Positions 1 to 8,002 of a DNA stretch of 54,953 bases are shown here, one piece after another; the stretch's first letter is position 1, and the number at the start of each line of letters is the position of its first letter. Origin of the DNA: Beijerinckiaceae bacterium (lineage in GTDB: Bacteria > Bacteroidota > Bacteroidia > Chitinophagales > Chitinophagaceae); contig CAJCIQ010000121.1 in the NCBI GenBank assembly GCA_903970475.1, forward strand, positions 1 through 54,953. Reading direction: 5' to 3'. The position numbers were made by a program, and so were the translations under genes. The notes beneath the pieces are model-generated. The model made no database searches. It saw only the letters and a list, made by a program, of their open reading frames with translations, and was not told the origin of the DNA.

Positions 1-1215
1 CCCCTGGTTTCCCTGGCTCAGGATACCACCCAATACATTACCTGGGATAGGGTTAATAGCCCTCAGCAAGAGAAAAAACCTTATGTCATCTTAATTTCCG
101 CAGATGGATTCCGTTATGACCTGGCGGATAAATACCAGGCCACCAATTTGCTGAAGTTAAGGAGTCAGGGCGTGCAGGCTGAGTATATGTTTCCATCCTA
201 TCCTTCGCTGACCTTCCCCAATCACTATACCATTGTTACAGGCATGTATCCTGCTCACCATGGTTTAGTGGATAATTATTTTTACGATACTACCCGCAAA
301 AGCTTTTACAGTTATAAAAATCCTAAGACCGACAGAGATAGTTTCTTTTATGGTGGTACCCCATTATGGGTGCTGGCAGAACAAAACAAAATGCTCAGTG
401 CCAGTTTCTATTGGGTGGGTTCAGAAGCTGCCGTACAGGGAGTAAGACCCACTTATTATTATCATTACAATGAGGCCATTCCAGTGGATGACCGCATTGA
501 GATAATAAAGAGCTGGCTGGAACTGCCTGAAGACCGGAGACCTCACTTCATTACGGTGTATTTCCCACAGGTGGACCATGCAGAACATAGCTACGGACCC
601 GATGCGTGGCAGACCAAGGCCGCTGTTCAGCAGGTAGATGCGGCAGTGGGTAAACTGGTGGATGCGGTAAGCACCCTGGATCTGCCCGTGAACTTCATAT
701 TTGTCTCCGACCATGGCATGACGACAGTGGATACGGCCCATGCCCTACGTTTACCAGAAGGTTTGGATACAACCAAATTCATTGTCACTCATGGTGAAGC
801 ACTGTTGCACCTCTATGCAAAAAACAAAGCCGATATCAAACCTCAATACCAGACTTTAAAGGCCGAAGCCAAGGATTTTGATGTGTATCTGGCGGCCGAC
901 CTGCCTTCCCGCTGGCACTATGGAAAAAAGGATGATGTATATGGAAGGGTAGGTGATATGGTCATTGTTCCCCATTTACCCCACTATTTTAACATAGATG
1001 GATTCCACGCCCCTTATGGACAACACGGCTTCGATCCCGCTATTCCGGAAATGCATGCTACTTTCTATGCGTGGGGGCCTGCATTTAAATCCGGAGAGAA
1101 AATAAAGGCTTTTGAGAACGTGCATGTTTATCCACTAATTACTAAAATCCTGGGCTTGCCAAATCCTGAAAACATTGACGGGAAGACGTCTGTGTTGCAA
1201 AATACCCTCAAGTAA
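1..1215 (+). CDS. Ectonucleotide pyrophosphatase/phosphodiesterase-like protein (5' end outside window)
   Basis: The frame is open from the first base, so the gene starts upstream. The first visible residues (PLVSLA, then QDTTQY) look like the end of a signal peptide, so only a short piece is missing; about 404 residues are present. It belongs to the type I phosphodiesterase/nucleotide pyrophosphatase branch of the alkaline-phosphatase superfamily. In window numbering the metal and catalytic motifs are ADGFR (Asp35), TFPNHYT (nucleophile Thr71), VDHAEHSYGP (Asp/His about 192-193), VSDHGM (about 236-240) and a late GQHGFDP His. Such enzymes hydrolyse phosphodiester or pyrophosphate bonds of nucleotides or lipids in the periplasm or on the cell surface. 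The substrate cannot be told from sequence. The gene ends 54 bases before the proposed start of the next gene. Family assignment is firm; the exact role is not. Confidence 0.9.
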   Translation, partial: PLVSLAQDTTQYITWDRVNSPQQEKKPYVILISADGFRYDLADKYQATNLLKLRSQGVQAEYMFPSYPSLTFPNHYTIVTGMYPAHHGLVDNYFYDTTRKSFYSYKNPKTDRDSFFYGGTPLWVLAEQNKMLSASFYWVGSEAAVQGVRPTYYYHYNEAIPVDDRIEIIKSWLELPEDRRPHFITVYFPQVDHAEHSYGPDAWQTKAAVQQVDAAVGKLVDAVSTLDLPVNFIFVSDHGMTTVDTAHALRLPEGLDTTKFIVTHGEALLHLYAKNKADIKPQYQTLKAEAKDFDVYLAADLPSRWHYGKKDDVYGRVGDMVIVPHLPHYFNIDGFHAPYGQHGFDPAIPEMHATFYAWGPAFKSGEKIKAFENVHVYPLITKILGLPNPENIDGKTSVLQNTLK

Positions 1216-1269
1216 AATAGGTAATTCTACGCTTGCCTTGCGTTGGCGCATTTGCGTACTTTGATTTTG

Positions 1270-2700
1270 ATGAAAGAACGCCTTTTTTCTGGAATCGTTG
1301 ACTGGCAAATGGGTAGGTATAGCTTATCCCCTGCTGGTGCTGCCCCTGGTGATCTAGGGTTGACGTCATGGCTTTATGCAAAACAAAAGGAGGTATCCTC
1401 TTCTTCGTCCTCTCTTCCGCGTGGTTCGGGAACTCCTGGTACATCAGGTTCCTCCAGTTCATCGGCTCAATCGACCTCGTCAAGTTCATCCGTTCCGGGA
1501 GGCTCCGGAACATCCACCGACGATAGCTTGGCCGATCAGCAGACCGCTTTTTTGTTTTTTGTAAAACATGGAATCCTACCATTTCACCCAAACAGTGATT
1601 GGAGCCTGGAGAAAGTACAGGATCAACTGCTGGAGAAGATAAGGAGAGAGTCTCATTTCTTTGGCTACTCTATGAACGGAAATACTTTCTGCCATAAGCT
1701 ATTGGAAGTATTGGTGGTAAACCCGCATGCCCTTCCCAGGCTACTTTCTCAATTTGGGGATGCTTTGTTGGAAGACCTGTACGCCCATACCATGGAAAGT
1801 GGGATGGTGAGTCGTTGGATTAGTTGGTTTGGAGGTCCTTTTGTGGCTGATCTTAAATTATTACGCTGGAAAACGGTATTGCTAGTCCTTTCTTATACAC
1901 GAGGGAGGCTATCCCTTGATACTTATAGCCGTTTTGAGACGGGCATCCTGCTTTATTTACTACATCAGCTCGGCAGCCAGCACCTCATTCGCTGGATTGA
2001 ACATTTGGAGGAAAGCCGTTTAGAAAAATTGATGTCTGCCCTGGATTTACCATACATGGCCGGCGTCAGCAGGGAGGGTATAGGCCCTCGTATTCAGGTC
2101 ATGATGAGGCAATTTACCTTGCCTGTACAGAGTGGTACTGGACTTATGGGATATGCTCTTTTGCCCGATAAGGCAGAAGGTGCCTTGGCTGCTCCGGAAT
2201 GCATGTATATTAATAACGCCGGTTTGATATTGCTTCAACCCTTTCTTCAGGAATTATTTGAACGAAATGGGTGGATCGCCGGTGATGTATGGTTGGAGGA
2301 ACAATACCAACAAAAAGCAGTTTTGTTGATGCAGCACCTTGTTCAACCTGACGAACTTCACCCTGAGTACTTACTACCCCTTAATAAAATACTGTGCGGA
2401 TATCCCCTTTCCGCTCACCTCCCACTGCACCTGGAAGAGGATCGCCGTGGAACGGATGAACTACTTCAGGACCTGATTTATCGATGGACCCTTAATGGCG
2501 TTCCGGTCAATAGTAGTGTTCAATCCTTCCGGGAATCCTTCCTTCAGCGCAAAGGCAAACTGATTTCCCGAGGCAAAGACTGGGTATTGCAAGTGGAGCA
2601 AAAAGCCTTTGACGTCATTGCCCTCAACGGGTTGCCATGGAACATCAGGCTTCTTCACCTTCCCTGGATGAGCCAAAGCCTTTGGGTGGAGTGGGTCTAG
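1270..2700 (+). CDS. Contractile injection system tape measure protein (isolated copy)
   Basis: The C-terminal half carries the conserved blocks of the CIS_TMP family (the tape-measure/sheath-length protein of phage-tail-like extracellular injection systems, as in Afp14). Numbered from an upstream in-frame TTG at 1243, these are NNAGLILLQPFL (324-335), LNKILCGYPL (380-389), FRESFLQRKGKL (429-440) and LPWNIRLLHLPWM (464-476). The N-terminal block HGILPF (about 109-114) also fits. A Ser/Gly/Thr/Pro-rich linker separates the extreme N-terminus from the conserved body. I chose ATG 1270, giving 476 residues, because the sequence upstream of it is not family-like. In known systems this gene lies among sheath, tube, baseplate and AAA+ ATPase genes. 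None of these is visible here: upstream is a phosphodiesterase and downstream a tRNA. It may be an orphan remnant, or the rest of the cluster may lie upstream of the window. Confidence 0.88.
   Translation: MKERLFSGIVDWQMGRYSLSPAGAAPGDLGLTSWLYAKQKEVSSSSSSLPRGSGTPGTSGSSSSSAQSTSSSSSVPGGSGTSTDDSLADQQTAFLFFVKHGILPFHPNSDWSLEKVQDQLLEKIRRESHFFGYSMNGNTFCHKLLEVLVVNPHALPRLLSQFGDALLEDLYAHTMESGMVSRWISWFGGPFVADLKLLRWKTVLLVLSYTRGRLSLDTYSRFETGILLYLLHQLGSQHLIRWIEHLEESRLEKLMSALDLPYMAGVSREGIGPRIQVMMRQFTLPVQSGTGLMGYALLPDKAEGALAAPECMYINNAGLILLQPFLQELFERNGWIAGDVWLEEQYQQKAVLLMQHLVQPDELHPEYLLPLNKILCGYPLSAHLPLHLEEDRRGTDELLQDLIYRWTLNGVPVNSSVQSFRESFLQRKGKLISRGKDWVLQVEQKAFDVIALNGLPWNIRLLHLPWMSQSLWVEWV
1393..1524 (+). 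repeat. Ser/Gly-rich low-complexity linker in the tape-measure gene
   Basis: About 44 residues made mostly of Ser, Gly, Thr and Pro, including runs of five and six Ser. It lies between the short N-terminal segment and the first conserved tape-measure block. The TCN/GGN-rich DNA suggests expansion by slippage. In a tape-measure protein such a linker could change length without breaking the fold. Confidence 0.8.
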
Positions 2701-2808
2701 GTTTAATTTCCGGATATTTTGTATTTTAGCCGTCTTTCGCTGTGGGCGTTTCACGACCTCAGCGGTTGGCGTCTATTCCCGCCAGCGCCTGCTGCGAAAG
2801 GACTTTAA

Positions 2809-2898
2809 GGAGAAGTGCCAGAGAGGTTGAACGGGACCGACTCGAAATCGGTTATACGGCTAATCACTGTATCGTGGGTTCGAACCCCACCTTCTCCG
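2809..2898 (+). tRNA. tRNA-Ser(CGA)
   Basis: A 90-base class II tRNA. Acceptor GGAGAAG (2809-2815) pairs with CTTCTCC (2891-2897), with discriminator G2898. The anticodon stem ACCGA/TCGGT encloses the loop CTCGAAA, giving anticodon CGA at 2843-2845, which reads the serine codon UCG. A long variable arm typical of tRNA-Ser follows, then the T arm GTGGG-TTCGAAC-CCCAC. The 3' CCA is not encoded (CAA follows). Its 3' side borders decayed genes, as is common at integration sites. Confidence 0.97.
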
Positions 2899-3146
2899 CA
2901 AACACGTAAGACAGTGCCCTCGTTTTTCGAGGTCATTTTTATGCGCTATTGTCCTTAATTCTTCATTGCCTTTCAGTGTCCCGTCGGCTTTGGCCCAGCG
3001 AGTGACTACTGTTTGGGCAGTAAATTCGACCTTCTCTGCATAGTGCTGCATGACCTGGAGAGGGGCAGTTCATACAAAAACTTAGAGGGAAATCGGTTTA
3101 TATTTTGGTGGATGGCCTGTTTAAAGTTCTTTGTGGCCATCTTAAT
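2899..3146. other. Gene-poor flank of tRNA-Ser with a short unassigned reading frame and an att-like repeat
   Basis: No recognisable gene. A minus-strand frame of about 63 codons (2860-3051) runs into the tRNA and starts MQHYAEKVEFTAQTVV; it matches no family I know and may be a broken gene. Bases 3028-3040 (GACCTTCTCTGCA) resemble the tRNA 3' end at 2888-2900 (CACCTTCTCCGCA) at 11 of 13 positions. This is a weak candidate for the outer copy of an attachment site. Confidence 0.35.
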
Positions 3147-3533
3147 TTAGTGGTTCTTAAGGAACTCACTTATCTTTTGTGCGATGGAAGGAAGTCCAAC
3201 ACTAATCCATTTTTTCTTTAAGGCATTCTGAGTGGCGAAGTAAACTTGATGCCCTTCCATTCTAGCCAAGAGTGTTGGTTTTTGCATCCCATCGTATAGC
3301 GCGATTACTTTAAATGTATCTTTAAAGTCATTAATATACTTTAGATTGGTTTCATAGACACCTCTTATTGTTCTTGGGTCTACATAGTGTCCTCCTTCCA
3401 TAACTCGTTGCTCGACCCTAACGGAACAATCTCGTACTTTATCAAGGCATAGATAATTTAGTTGGACTTGATAACCGTTCCTTTCAAAGCGATCTATATA
3501 TTTCCAATAATCCGGATGAGATAGGGGAGTCTC
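3147..3533 (-). pseudogene. Zeta-toxin family protein, C-terminal remnant
   Basis: The frame is open from a TAG at 3534-3536 down to the stop at 3147, about 128 residues. It reads through HPDYWKYIDRF, NGYQVQLNYLCLDKV and RVMEGGHYVDPRTI, matching the C-terminal half of zeta-toxin/UDP-GlcNAc-kinase-like P-loop proteins of Bacteroidota, where an R-V-x-x-G-G-H segment is followed by a long helix. The N-terminal half with the Walker A motif is absent. A separate short frame starting MTMTEFELEL lies just upstream (about 3540-3592) and could be the start of a different small gene. Without the P-loop the protein should be inactive as a kinase. Its position next to the tRNA suggests a remnant of an integrated element. 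Confidence 0.65.
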
Positions 3534-3795
3534 CTAGGATTCCCTCAATCTTTAGCTCCAGTTCAAATTCAGTCATTGTCATATCTGTTTTAGTGATAAA
3601 ATATGGTTATTTGAAGCATATAAAATTGCGAAAATAACAGGGTAAAATCAAATTATGCAAGGAGGCCAAATCGTTTTAGTATATTTTAAAATGGCTGCAA
3701 ATACTTGATAATGAATTTATTGAAAATTTAAGCCCATATGCGCATATCGATTAAAGGTATAATGGTCCCCAGTATCAGGATTAAAGATCTGGTTG

Positions 3796-4653
3796 TTAAA
3801 GAAGTCTTCCAACGCTTTTCCCGGATAACCGAGCCGGTGCTGTGGCCTTGAGAAAGGCCTTCATCTCCTCAAATGCCCGCTGGGCAGCCTCACTATGCAC
3901 ATCTTTCTTCATCCATACATGTGGCTGGTCTTCGTAGATGGTCAACCTGGATAAGGGTTGGAGGTTCTTTACATAATTATAAAAGTACTTGCTGTCGTCC
4001 AGCACTATTTCGTTGGTTCCTACCATGATCAGCACCGGAGGGAATTGGGTAAATGGTATAGAAGAGGGGCTGGGTAAGTCCAGGGATAATGCTCCGGCAT
4101 ATGCCTGGGCAAAGATGTTCAGCATCTCCTTGTTCAAAGTTGAATCAATTTGGGCATTGGCTTCATAAGAAGGGTAATCGCAGTGCAGGTTGTACCAAGG
4201 GGAAAACAGGACTGCGGCATGCGGAAGTGGTATGTTGCCGGAAAGTAATTTCCCCACTACAGAGATGATCAGACCACCGCCGGCGCTGTCTCCAATGAAA
4301 TCGACCTGGTGGTCTGGATACTGAACCAGCATTTTCTGGTAAACCTTTACTACGTCCTCCAGACCCGCAGGGAATGGATTTTCCGGTGCCAATCTGTATT
4401 CGATAAATAGGGTCCTGGTTTGCAGCTTTGCAGCGAGGTGGGTAACCATTTTGTCATGGGAAAGGATGGAGCCTGCGCTAAAACCACCCCCATGTACAAA
4501 GAGAATGATTTTATCTGACACAGGATGTTTTGGGGTGAACCAGTAGCAAGATACGCCGGCAAGGCATGTTTTGCTGATGTCCACGGTCTGTTCGTAGTCG
4601 TAAGGACGCGCTCTATGATCGAAGCTTTCCCTGAATTGTTTTATGTAATGCAT
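3796..4653 (-). CDS. Alpha/beta hydrolase of the hormone-sensitive-lipase (acetyl esterase) family
   Basis: This 285-residue cytoplasmic-type esterase has the family IV oxyanion motif HGGG (54-57) and the nucleophile elbow GDSAGG (121-126, Ser123). The catalytic His lies in DQPHVW (His245). The acid position falls in GTNEIVLDD, where Glu215 stands where Asp is usual. Such enzymes hydrolyse short-chain acyl esters. There is no signal peptide. The gene lies 79 bases downstream of a Crp/Fnr-type regulator on the same strand and is probably cotranscribed with it, so expression may respond to that regulator. The physiological substrate is unknown. Confidence 0.88.
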   Translation of the reverse strand: MHYIKQFRESFDHRARPYDYEQTVDISKTCLAGVSCYWFTPKHPVSDKIILFVHGGGFSAGSILSHDKMVTHLAAKLQTRTLFIEYRLAPENPFPAGLEDVVKVYQKMLVQYPDHQVDFIGDSAGGGLIISVVGKLLSGNIPLPHAAVLFSPWYNLHCDYPSYEANAQIDSTLNKEMLNIFAQAYAGALSLDLPSPSSIPFTQFPPVLIMVGTNEIVLDDSKYFYNYVKNLQPLSRLTIYEDQPHVWMKKDVHSEAAQRAFEEMKAFLKATAPARLSGKSVGRLL

Positions 4654-4732
4654 AAGACAAAGCTAGAAAGAAGGCAGGGCTCCGACCTATAAGGTAGTTT
4701 AAGAAAAAGGCTTAATCTAGTTTAAGATTACC

Positions 4733-5314
4733 TTATTTACCGACCATTTCTTTTCTGATTTTACTGAGGAACTCTGGCGTGATACCCAGGTAGGAGGCGA
4801 TTTGTGTGTTGGGTAACCGTAGGGATAGGGCAGGGTACTGATCCAAAAACGCAAGATACCTTTCTTCCGCCGTGGAACTAATGACTTGTAATAACCTTTG
4901 CTCCAGTTCTGCGAGCCTTGTCTCTACGATTACCCTGAAATTACGATCGAATTTAGGGTAGGTTCGGAATAGATAAATCAAGTCTGGCCGGCTCAACTGG
5001 TAAATGAGGGAGGGTTCGATTGCTTCTATATGTACGTTGCTCCGTCTTTTGTTATAAAAGCTGTCTATGATCATGATCCAGTCATTCTCTGCTGCGAACT
5101 GTAGATTATGCTCGACCCCTTTCTTATCCACGTGATATACTTTGAAGCAACCTTCGGCAACAAAGGTATAATGCTTGCATTCCTCATCCTCCTGTAGGAT
5201 AAACTGCCTTCGCCTGATGTTTCGTACGATAACTCTTTTGGATACATCCGCCTTTTCTATATCGTCTAGGGGAAGGTATTTGTCGAAGTTGGCAAATAAT
5301 CTTTCTACGGACAC
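4733..5314 (-). CDS. Crp/Fnr family transcriptional regulator
   Basis: 193 residues with an N-terminal cyclic-nucleotide-binding-type beta barrel (about 20-115; YTFVAEGCFKVYHVD marks the core) and a C-terminal winged helix. The recognition region reads LPNTQIASYLGITPEFLSKIRKE (about 167-189, quoted in part). There are no N-terminal Fe-S cysteines, so it is not an Fnr-type oxygen sensor. The barrel lacks an obvious cAMP phosphate-binding motif, as in the many Bacteroidota Crp paralogues of unknown ligand. It is divergent from the TetR gene at 5450 and sits upstream of the esterase gene, which it may control. Length is normal for this Bacteroidota subgroup. Confidence 0.88.
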   Translation of the reverse strand: MSVERLFANFDKYLPLDDIEKADVSKRVIVRNIRRRQFILQEDEECKHYTFVAEGCFKVYHVDKKGVEHNLQFAAENDWIMIIDSFYNKRRSNVHIEAIEPSLIYQLSRPDLIYLFRTYPKFDRNFRVIVETRLAELEQRLLQVISSTAEERYLAFLDQYPALSLRLPNTQIASYLGITPEFLSKIRKEMVGK

Positions 5315-5396
5315 GGTTTTAGTTTAAATATAAGGAATTGCCGGCATCCTGACTATGCACTCTTCAAGGACGCACTTTCCAAGCGTCGGGAATTTT

Positions 5397-5426
5397 TTTT
5401 CGACAAAATTTATTTTTTTGTCAAAA
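5397..5426. promoter_or_regulatory. Candidate TetR operator, copy 1
   Basis: Inverted repeat TTTTCGACA-N13-TGTCAAAA upstream of the TetR gene. The same sequence with the same 13-base spacer recurs at 6082-6111, in front of the MFS gene. It overlaps the T-rich -33 region of the TetR promoter, as expected for autorepression. Confidence 0.65.
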
Positions 5427-5434
5427 TGGATTAT

Positions 5435-5442
5435 TACCTTTG
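5435..5442 (+). promoter_or_regulatory. Bacteroidota -7 promoter element TACCTTTG (TetR gene)
   Basis: Exact TAnnTTTG match, with a TTG 14 bases upstream (5418-5420). Only seven bases separate it from ATG 5450, so the transcript would be nearly or fully leaderless. This argues against the upstream ATG at 5426. Confidence 0.55.
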
Positions 5443-5449
5443 TCCCATC

Positions 5450-6067
5450 ATGACGAAGGCAGCCTCAAACTCAGACGAAATAGCCCAGGAGGAAATTCTC
5501 CAGGCGGCCTTGCGTCTCTACCAGAAATTTGGTCCTGCCAAGGTAACCATGGATGATATAGCCAGTGCTTCCGGCCGGGGTCGGACCTCACTTTATTACT
5601 ATTATAAGAGCCGGGACGAGATCTACCAGGGGGTGATGGATAAGATAGCCGGTGAAATGGCTATCAGGATACGTCAGGCCGTAAAGGGAGTGGAAGGACT
5701 GGAGGATAAGATCTATGCTTTTTGTTATACCAAGATAAAGACATCAGAAGATTGGAAGCGGGTGCTGGACACCATGTGGACAGCCATGACTGCTGAAGAA
5801 CAATCCAAGCATGCCAGGGTAATGATTGGCCTCCACAACAAACTCCTTTATCATGAAGGGGTAATCCTCAACGAAATCCTGGCTGATGCGGCCAGTCGCA
5901 AAGAGATTCGGCTCATAGGCGCAGGGGACCAGGATATGCTGGTTTTTTTCATTTCCTGTGGTATCCGCGGGCTAAGGCGGGAGATCGTCGAGCACAATGA
6001 CCCCCATGACCTCTATCAGGCGCTGCGATTATTGTCAGAAATGGTGGTGAAGTGGCTGAAGGGCTGA
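5450..6067 (+). CDS. TetR/AcrR family transcriptional repressor
   Basis: About 205 residues. The N-terminal helix-turn-helix reads from LRLYQKFGPAKVTMDDIAS through GRGRTSLYYYY (about residues 20-60), the classic TetR DNA-binding domain; the remaining helices form a ligand-binding/dimer domain of no assignable specificity. Start choice: ATG 5450 rather than 5426, because a TAnnTTTG element lies between the two. The MFS transporter follows 55 bases downstream on the same strand. The same inverted repeat precedes both genes, so the likely circuit is autorepression plus repression of the exporter, relieved by an unknown ligand. Confidence 0.9.
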   Translation: MTKAASNSDEIAQEEILQAALRLYQKFGPAKVTMDDIASASGRGRTSLYYYYKSRDEIYQGVMDKIAGEMAIRIRQAVKGVEGLEDKIYAFCYTKIKTSEDWKRVLDTMWTAMTAEEQSKHARVMIGLHNKLLYHEGVILNEILADAASRKEIRLIGAGDQDMLVFFISCGIRGLRREIVEHNDPHDLYQALRLLSEMVVKWLKG

Positions 6068-6081
6068 TTTTTTTTGACCCA

Positions 6082-6111
6082 TTTTCGACATTATTTCATT
6101 TTTTGTCAAAA
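6082..6111. promoter_or_regulatory. Candidate TetR operator, copy 2
   Basis: TTTTCGACA-N13-TGTCAAAA in the 55-base gap between the TetR and MFS genes. Arms and spacer length match the copy at 5397-5426 although the spacer sequence differs, which suggests a functional protein-binding site. Confidence 0.65.
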
Positions 6112-6122
6112 ATATAACGGCG

Positions 6123-7409
6123 ATGAATTCATTTAGCGGACTGAGCATATTCAGGGCTTTTCGGAGCCGTAATTATTCACTCTATTTTGTGGGACGGGCT
6201 GTTACCCAGTTTGGGACCTGGATGCAAAGATTTGCGGTGGTATGGGTGATCTATTCCCTTACTCATTCAACCTTTATGAGTGGTGTTACCTTTTTTGCCG
6301 AACAATTTCCCGCCTTTTTGTTCTCCTTTGCGGGAGGGGTGGTAGCCGATAGGTACAACCGAATTACGGTGATCCGGATTACCCAGTTCTCTTCCATGAT
6401 ACAGGCCGTAATACTGGCCGCATTGGTGTATACCGGTCATGCCATGGCCTGGGAAATTCTAACCTTAAGCGTCATTTTAGGTATCATTAATGCCTTCGAT
6501 ATTCCGGCCAGACAATCGCTGATTCATTTAGTAGTGACGGATGAATCGGATTTGCCCAATGCCATATCGCTGACCACCGCCACCGCCAGCCTGGCTCAAA
6601 TCCTGGGTGCAGGATCGGCTGGATTGTTCCTTGCAGCCTTGGGCGCCCCGGCTTGTTTCCTGATCAACGCCGCCAGTTTTGGGGGCGTCATCATCTCTCT
6701 GCTGCTAATGAAACTTCCCCCTTATCAACAAAAGAAAAAAGACAAAAAGGTTGGAACGGAGTTCGTAGAAGGCTTCCAATACGTGACTAAGACGCGTGCG
6801 TTGGGCATGGTCATTCTGATGGTCGCTATCGTCAGTTTACTGGTGGGTCCTTATAATACCTTATTTCCAGAATTTGCCTCTGTGGTTTTTCACGGAGGTC
6901 CAAAGACTTATGGATATATTGGCAGTTGTGTGGGTGTTGGGGCTATGTTGGGAACTATTTTCCTGGCTTCCCGCAAGCCGGATACCAACCTGAAACGTTT
7001 ACTCTTCATCAGTACCGTCGTCATGGGCGTCGGATTGATCGGCTTTTCCTTCATCCGGCTTTTTCCGTTAGCTATGATTTTTGCAGCCCTGGCTGGATTC
7101 GGGGGTATGACGCAGTATACGGCCTCTAATATTCTTATCCAAACTGGTTCTGATCCTCATATGCGGGGTAGGGCTATTGGGATTATGCTCATGGCTATCT
7201 TCGGCATGTTGCCGCTCGGTAGCCTGTTGATTGGTAAAGTAGCAGGGATAATCGGCGCTCCTACCACGGTATTAGGTGCAGGCCTGATTTCGATTGTGTT
7301 GGCCCTTATTTTTTTCAGATTCCTGCTGAACCGGAAATCCCGACCGGATACGGAAATAAAGGATGCGGAGACCTTGGCTACCCAAGAGGTGATCGAAGAG
7401 AATGTGTAG
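6123..7409 (+). CDS. MFS transporter (DHA3/EntS-like exporter)
   Basis: 428 residues with about 12 hydrophobic segments. The N-terminal FRAFRSRNYSLYFVGR and the first-loop pattern GGVVADRYNR (MFS motif A-like) fit the MFS_3/DHA3 drug or siderophore exporter family. The central loop (about 195-215) is Lys-rich and cytoplasmic. Proton-driven export across the inner membrane is expected; the substrate is unknown. It is controlled most likely by the TetR gene just upstream through the operator at 6082-6111. The C-terminal 25 residues are acidic and hydrophilic. Confidence 0.9.
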   Translation: MNSFSGLSIFRAFRSRNYSLYFVGRAVTQFGTWMQRFAVVWVIYSLTHSTFMSGVTFFAEQFPAFLFSFAGGVVADRYNRITVIRITQFSSMIQAVILAALVYTGHAMAWEILTLSVILGIINAFDIPARQSLIHLVVTDESDLPNAISLTTATASLAQILGAGSAGLFLAALGAPACFLINAASFGGVIISLLLMKLPPYQQKKKDKKVGTEFVEGFQYVTKTRALGMVILMVAIVSLLVGPYNTLFPEFASVVFHGGPKTYGYIGSCVGVGAMLGTIFLASRKPDTNLKRLLFISTVVMGVGLIGFSFIRLFPLAMIFAALAGFGGMTQYTASNILIQTGSDPHMRGRAIGIMLMAIFGMLPLGSLLIGKVAGIIGAPTTVLGAGLISIVLALIFFRFLLNRKSRPDTEIKDAETLATQEVIEENV

Positions 7410-7425
7410 ACTGAATATGACCCTG

Positions 7426-7726
7426 CTAGTTGAACCCAATTTTATTCCGGTCTTCCCAGGTCTTTTCTACGATTTTTTTATCTAGGATGTTTTCGATGGC
7501 GTCGTAAATCTGGGAGAGTTGAACATCATGTCTCTAAGGTCGCAATTTGCGACCTTAGAGATGAATATTCCTCCTGTGTCAATTCAAACATAAAATCCCC
7601 AGGAAATCGATTGATATTTCTCCGGACGGCTTCTTTTACCCGTCTCGTACTTGTGTCATAAAGGTTGGCTAAGTCGAAGTCAAGCATCACTTTATGACCA
7701 CGGATTTCATATATTCTTTTCTGTAT
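7426..7726 (-). pseudogene. ORF6N-domain protein, internally deleted and frameshifted
   Basis: Minus-strand reading from 7726 gives IQKRIYEIRGHKVMLDFDLA, then NLYD, RVKEAVRRNINRFP, FMFELTQEEY and SLRSQIATLE. This is the N-terminal ORF6N (KilA-N-like) DNA-binding domain found in phage and mobile-element proteins. The frame stops at TGA 7526-7528. In another frame, DVQLSQIYDAIENILDKK and TWEDRNKIGF (stop 7426-7428) match the C-terminal end of the same family, so the middle part is gone. The break coincides with the end of the perfect palindrome at 7531-7561. There is no intact start codon at the expected place. Confidence 0.75.
7531..7561. repeat. Perfect 31-bp palindrome inside the ORF6N remnant
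   Basis: Two 15-base arms (TCTCTAAGGTCGCAA and its exact complement) around a single T. Read as protein it encodes SLRSQIATLE of the ORF6N domain. A related hairpin lies at 7909-7941. There is no U-tract on either side, so it is not a typical terminator. Confidence 0.9.
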
Positions 7727-7908
7727 TTAAGGCAAATCCATAATGGATAGTTTTTCATTTTTTATTCAGGAATAAAAGTAGACAATAAGGGCTCTTTCCT
7801 TTAGTGAATATTAGCAAATAGGCTGTTAATTATTCATTATCAAAACTATATATTTCTATGTATTGCTAAAATTATTGGTATGCCTAGTAGGAAAGGGCAA
7901 CGCTGACT

Positions 7909-7941
7909 ATTTCTAAGGTCACAATTGTCGACCTTAGAAAT
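7909..7941. repeat. Second hairpin related to the 7531 palindrome
   Basis: Perfect 12-base arms (ATTTCTAAGGTC and complement) around ACAATTGTC, itself containing the palindrome ACAATTGT. The shared core TCTAAGGTC...GACCTTAGA matches the copy about 380 bases away. On the minus strand it can encode LRSTIVTLE, again ORF6N-like. Between the two hairpins lie the ORF6N N-terminus and about 180 bases of AT-rich DNA without a gene. Confidence 0.85.
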
Positions 7942-8002
7942 ATGGATGACCCCTATTTGGTCAGATGCATTAATAGCTATGGAAAGAGAATTTTGCTTGA
8001 TG

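Noticed and set aside
1257..1263. TACTTTG before the tape-measure start as a promoter
   Set aside because: It is one base shorter than TAnnTTTG and has no clear -33 element, so it was not listed.
7531..7561. Palindrome as a terminator of the MFS gene
   Set aside because: No U-tract on either side, more than 120 bases from the stop codon, and it lies within ORF6N codons.
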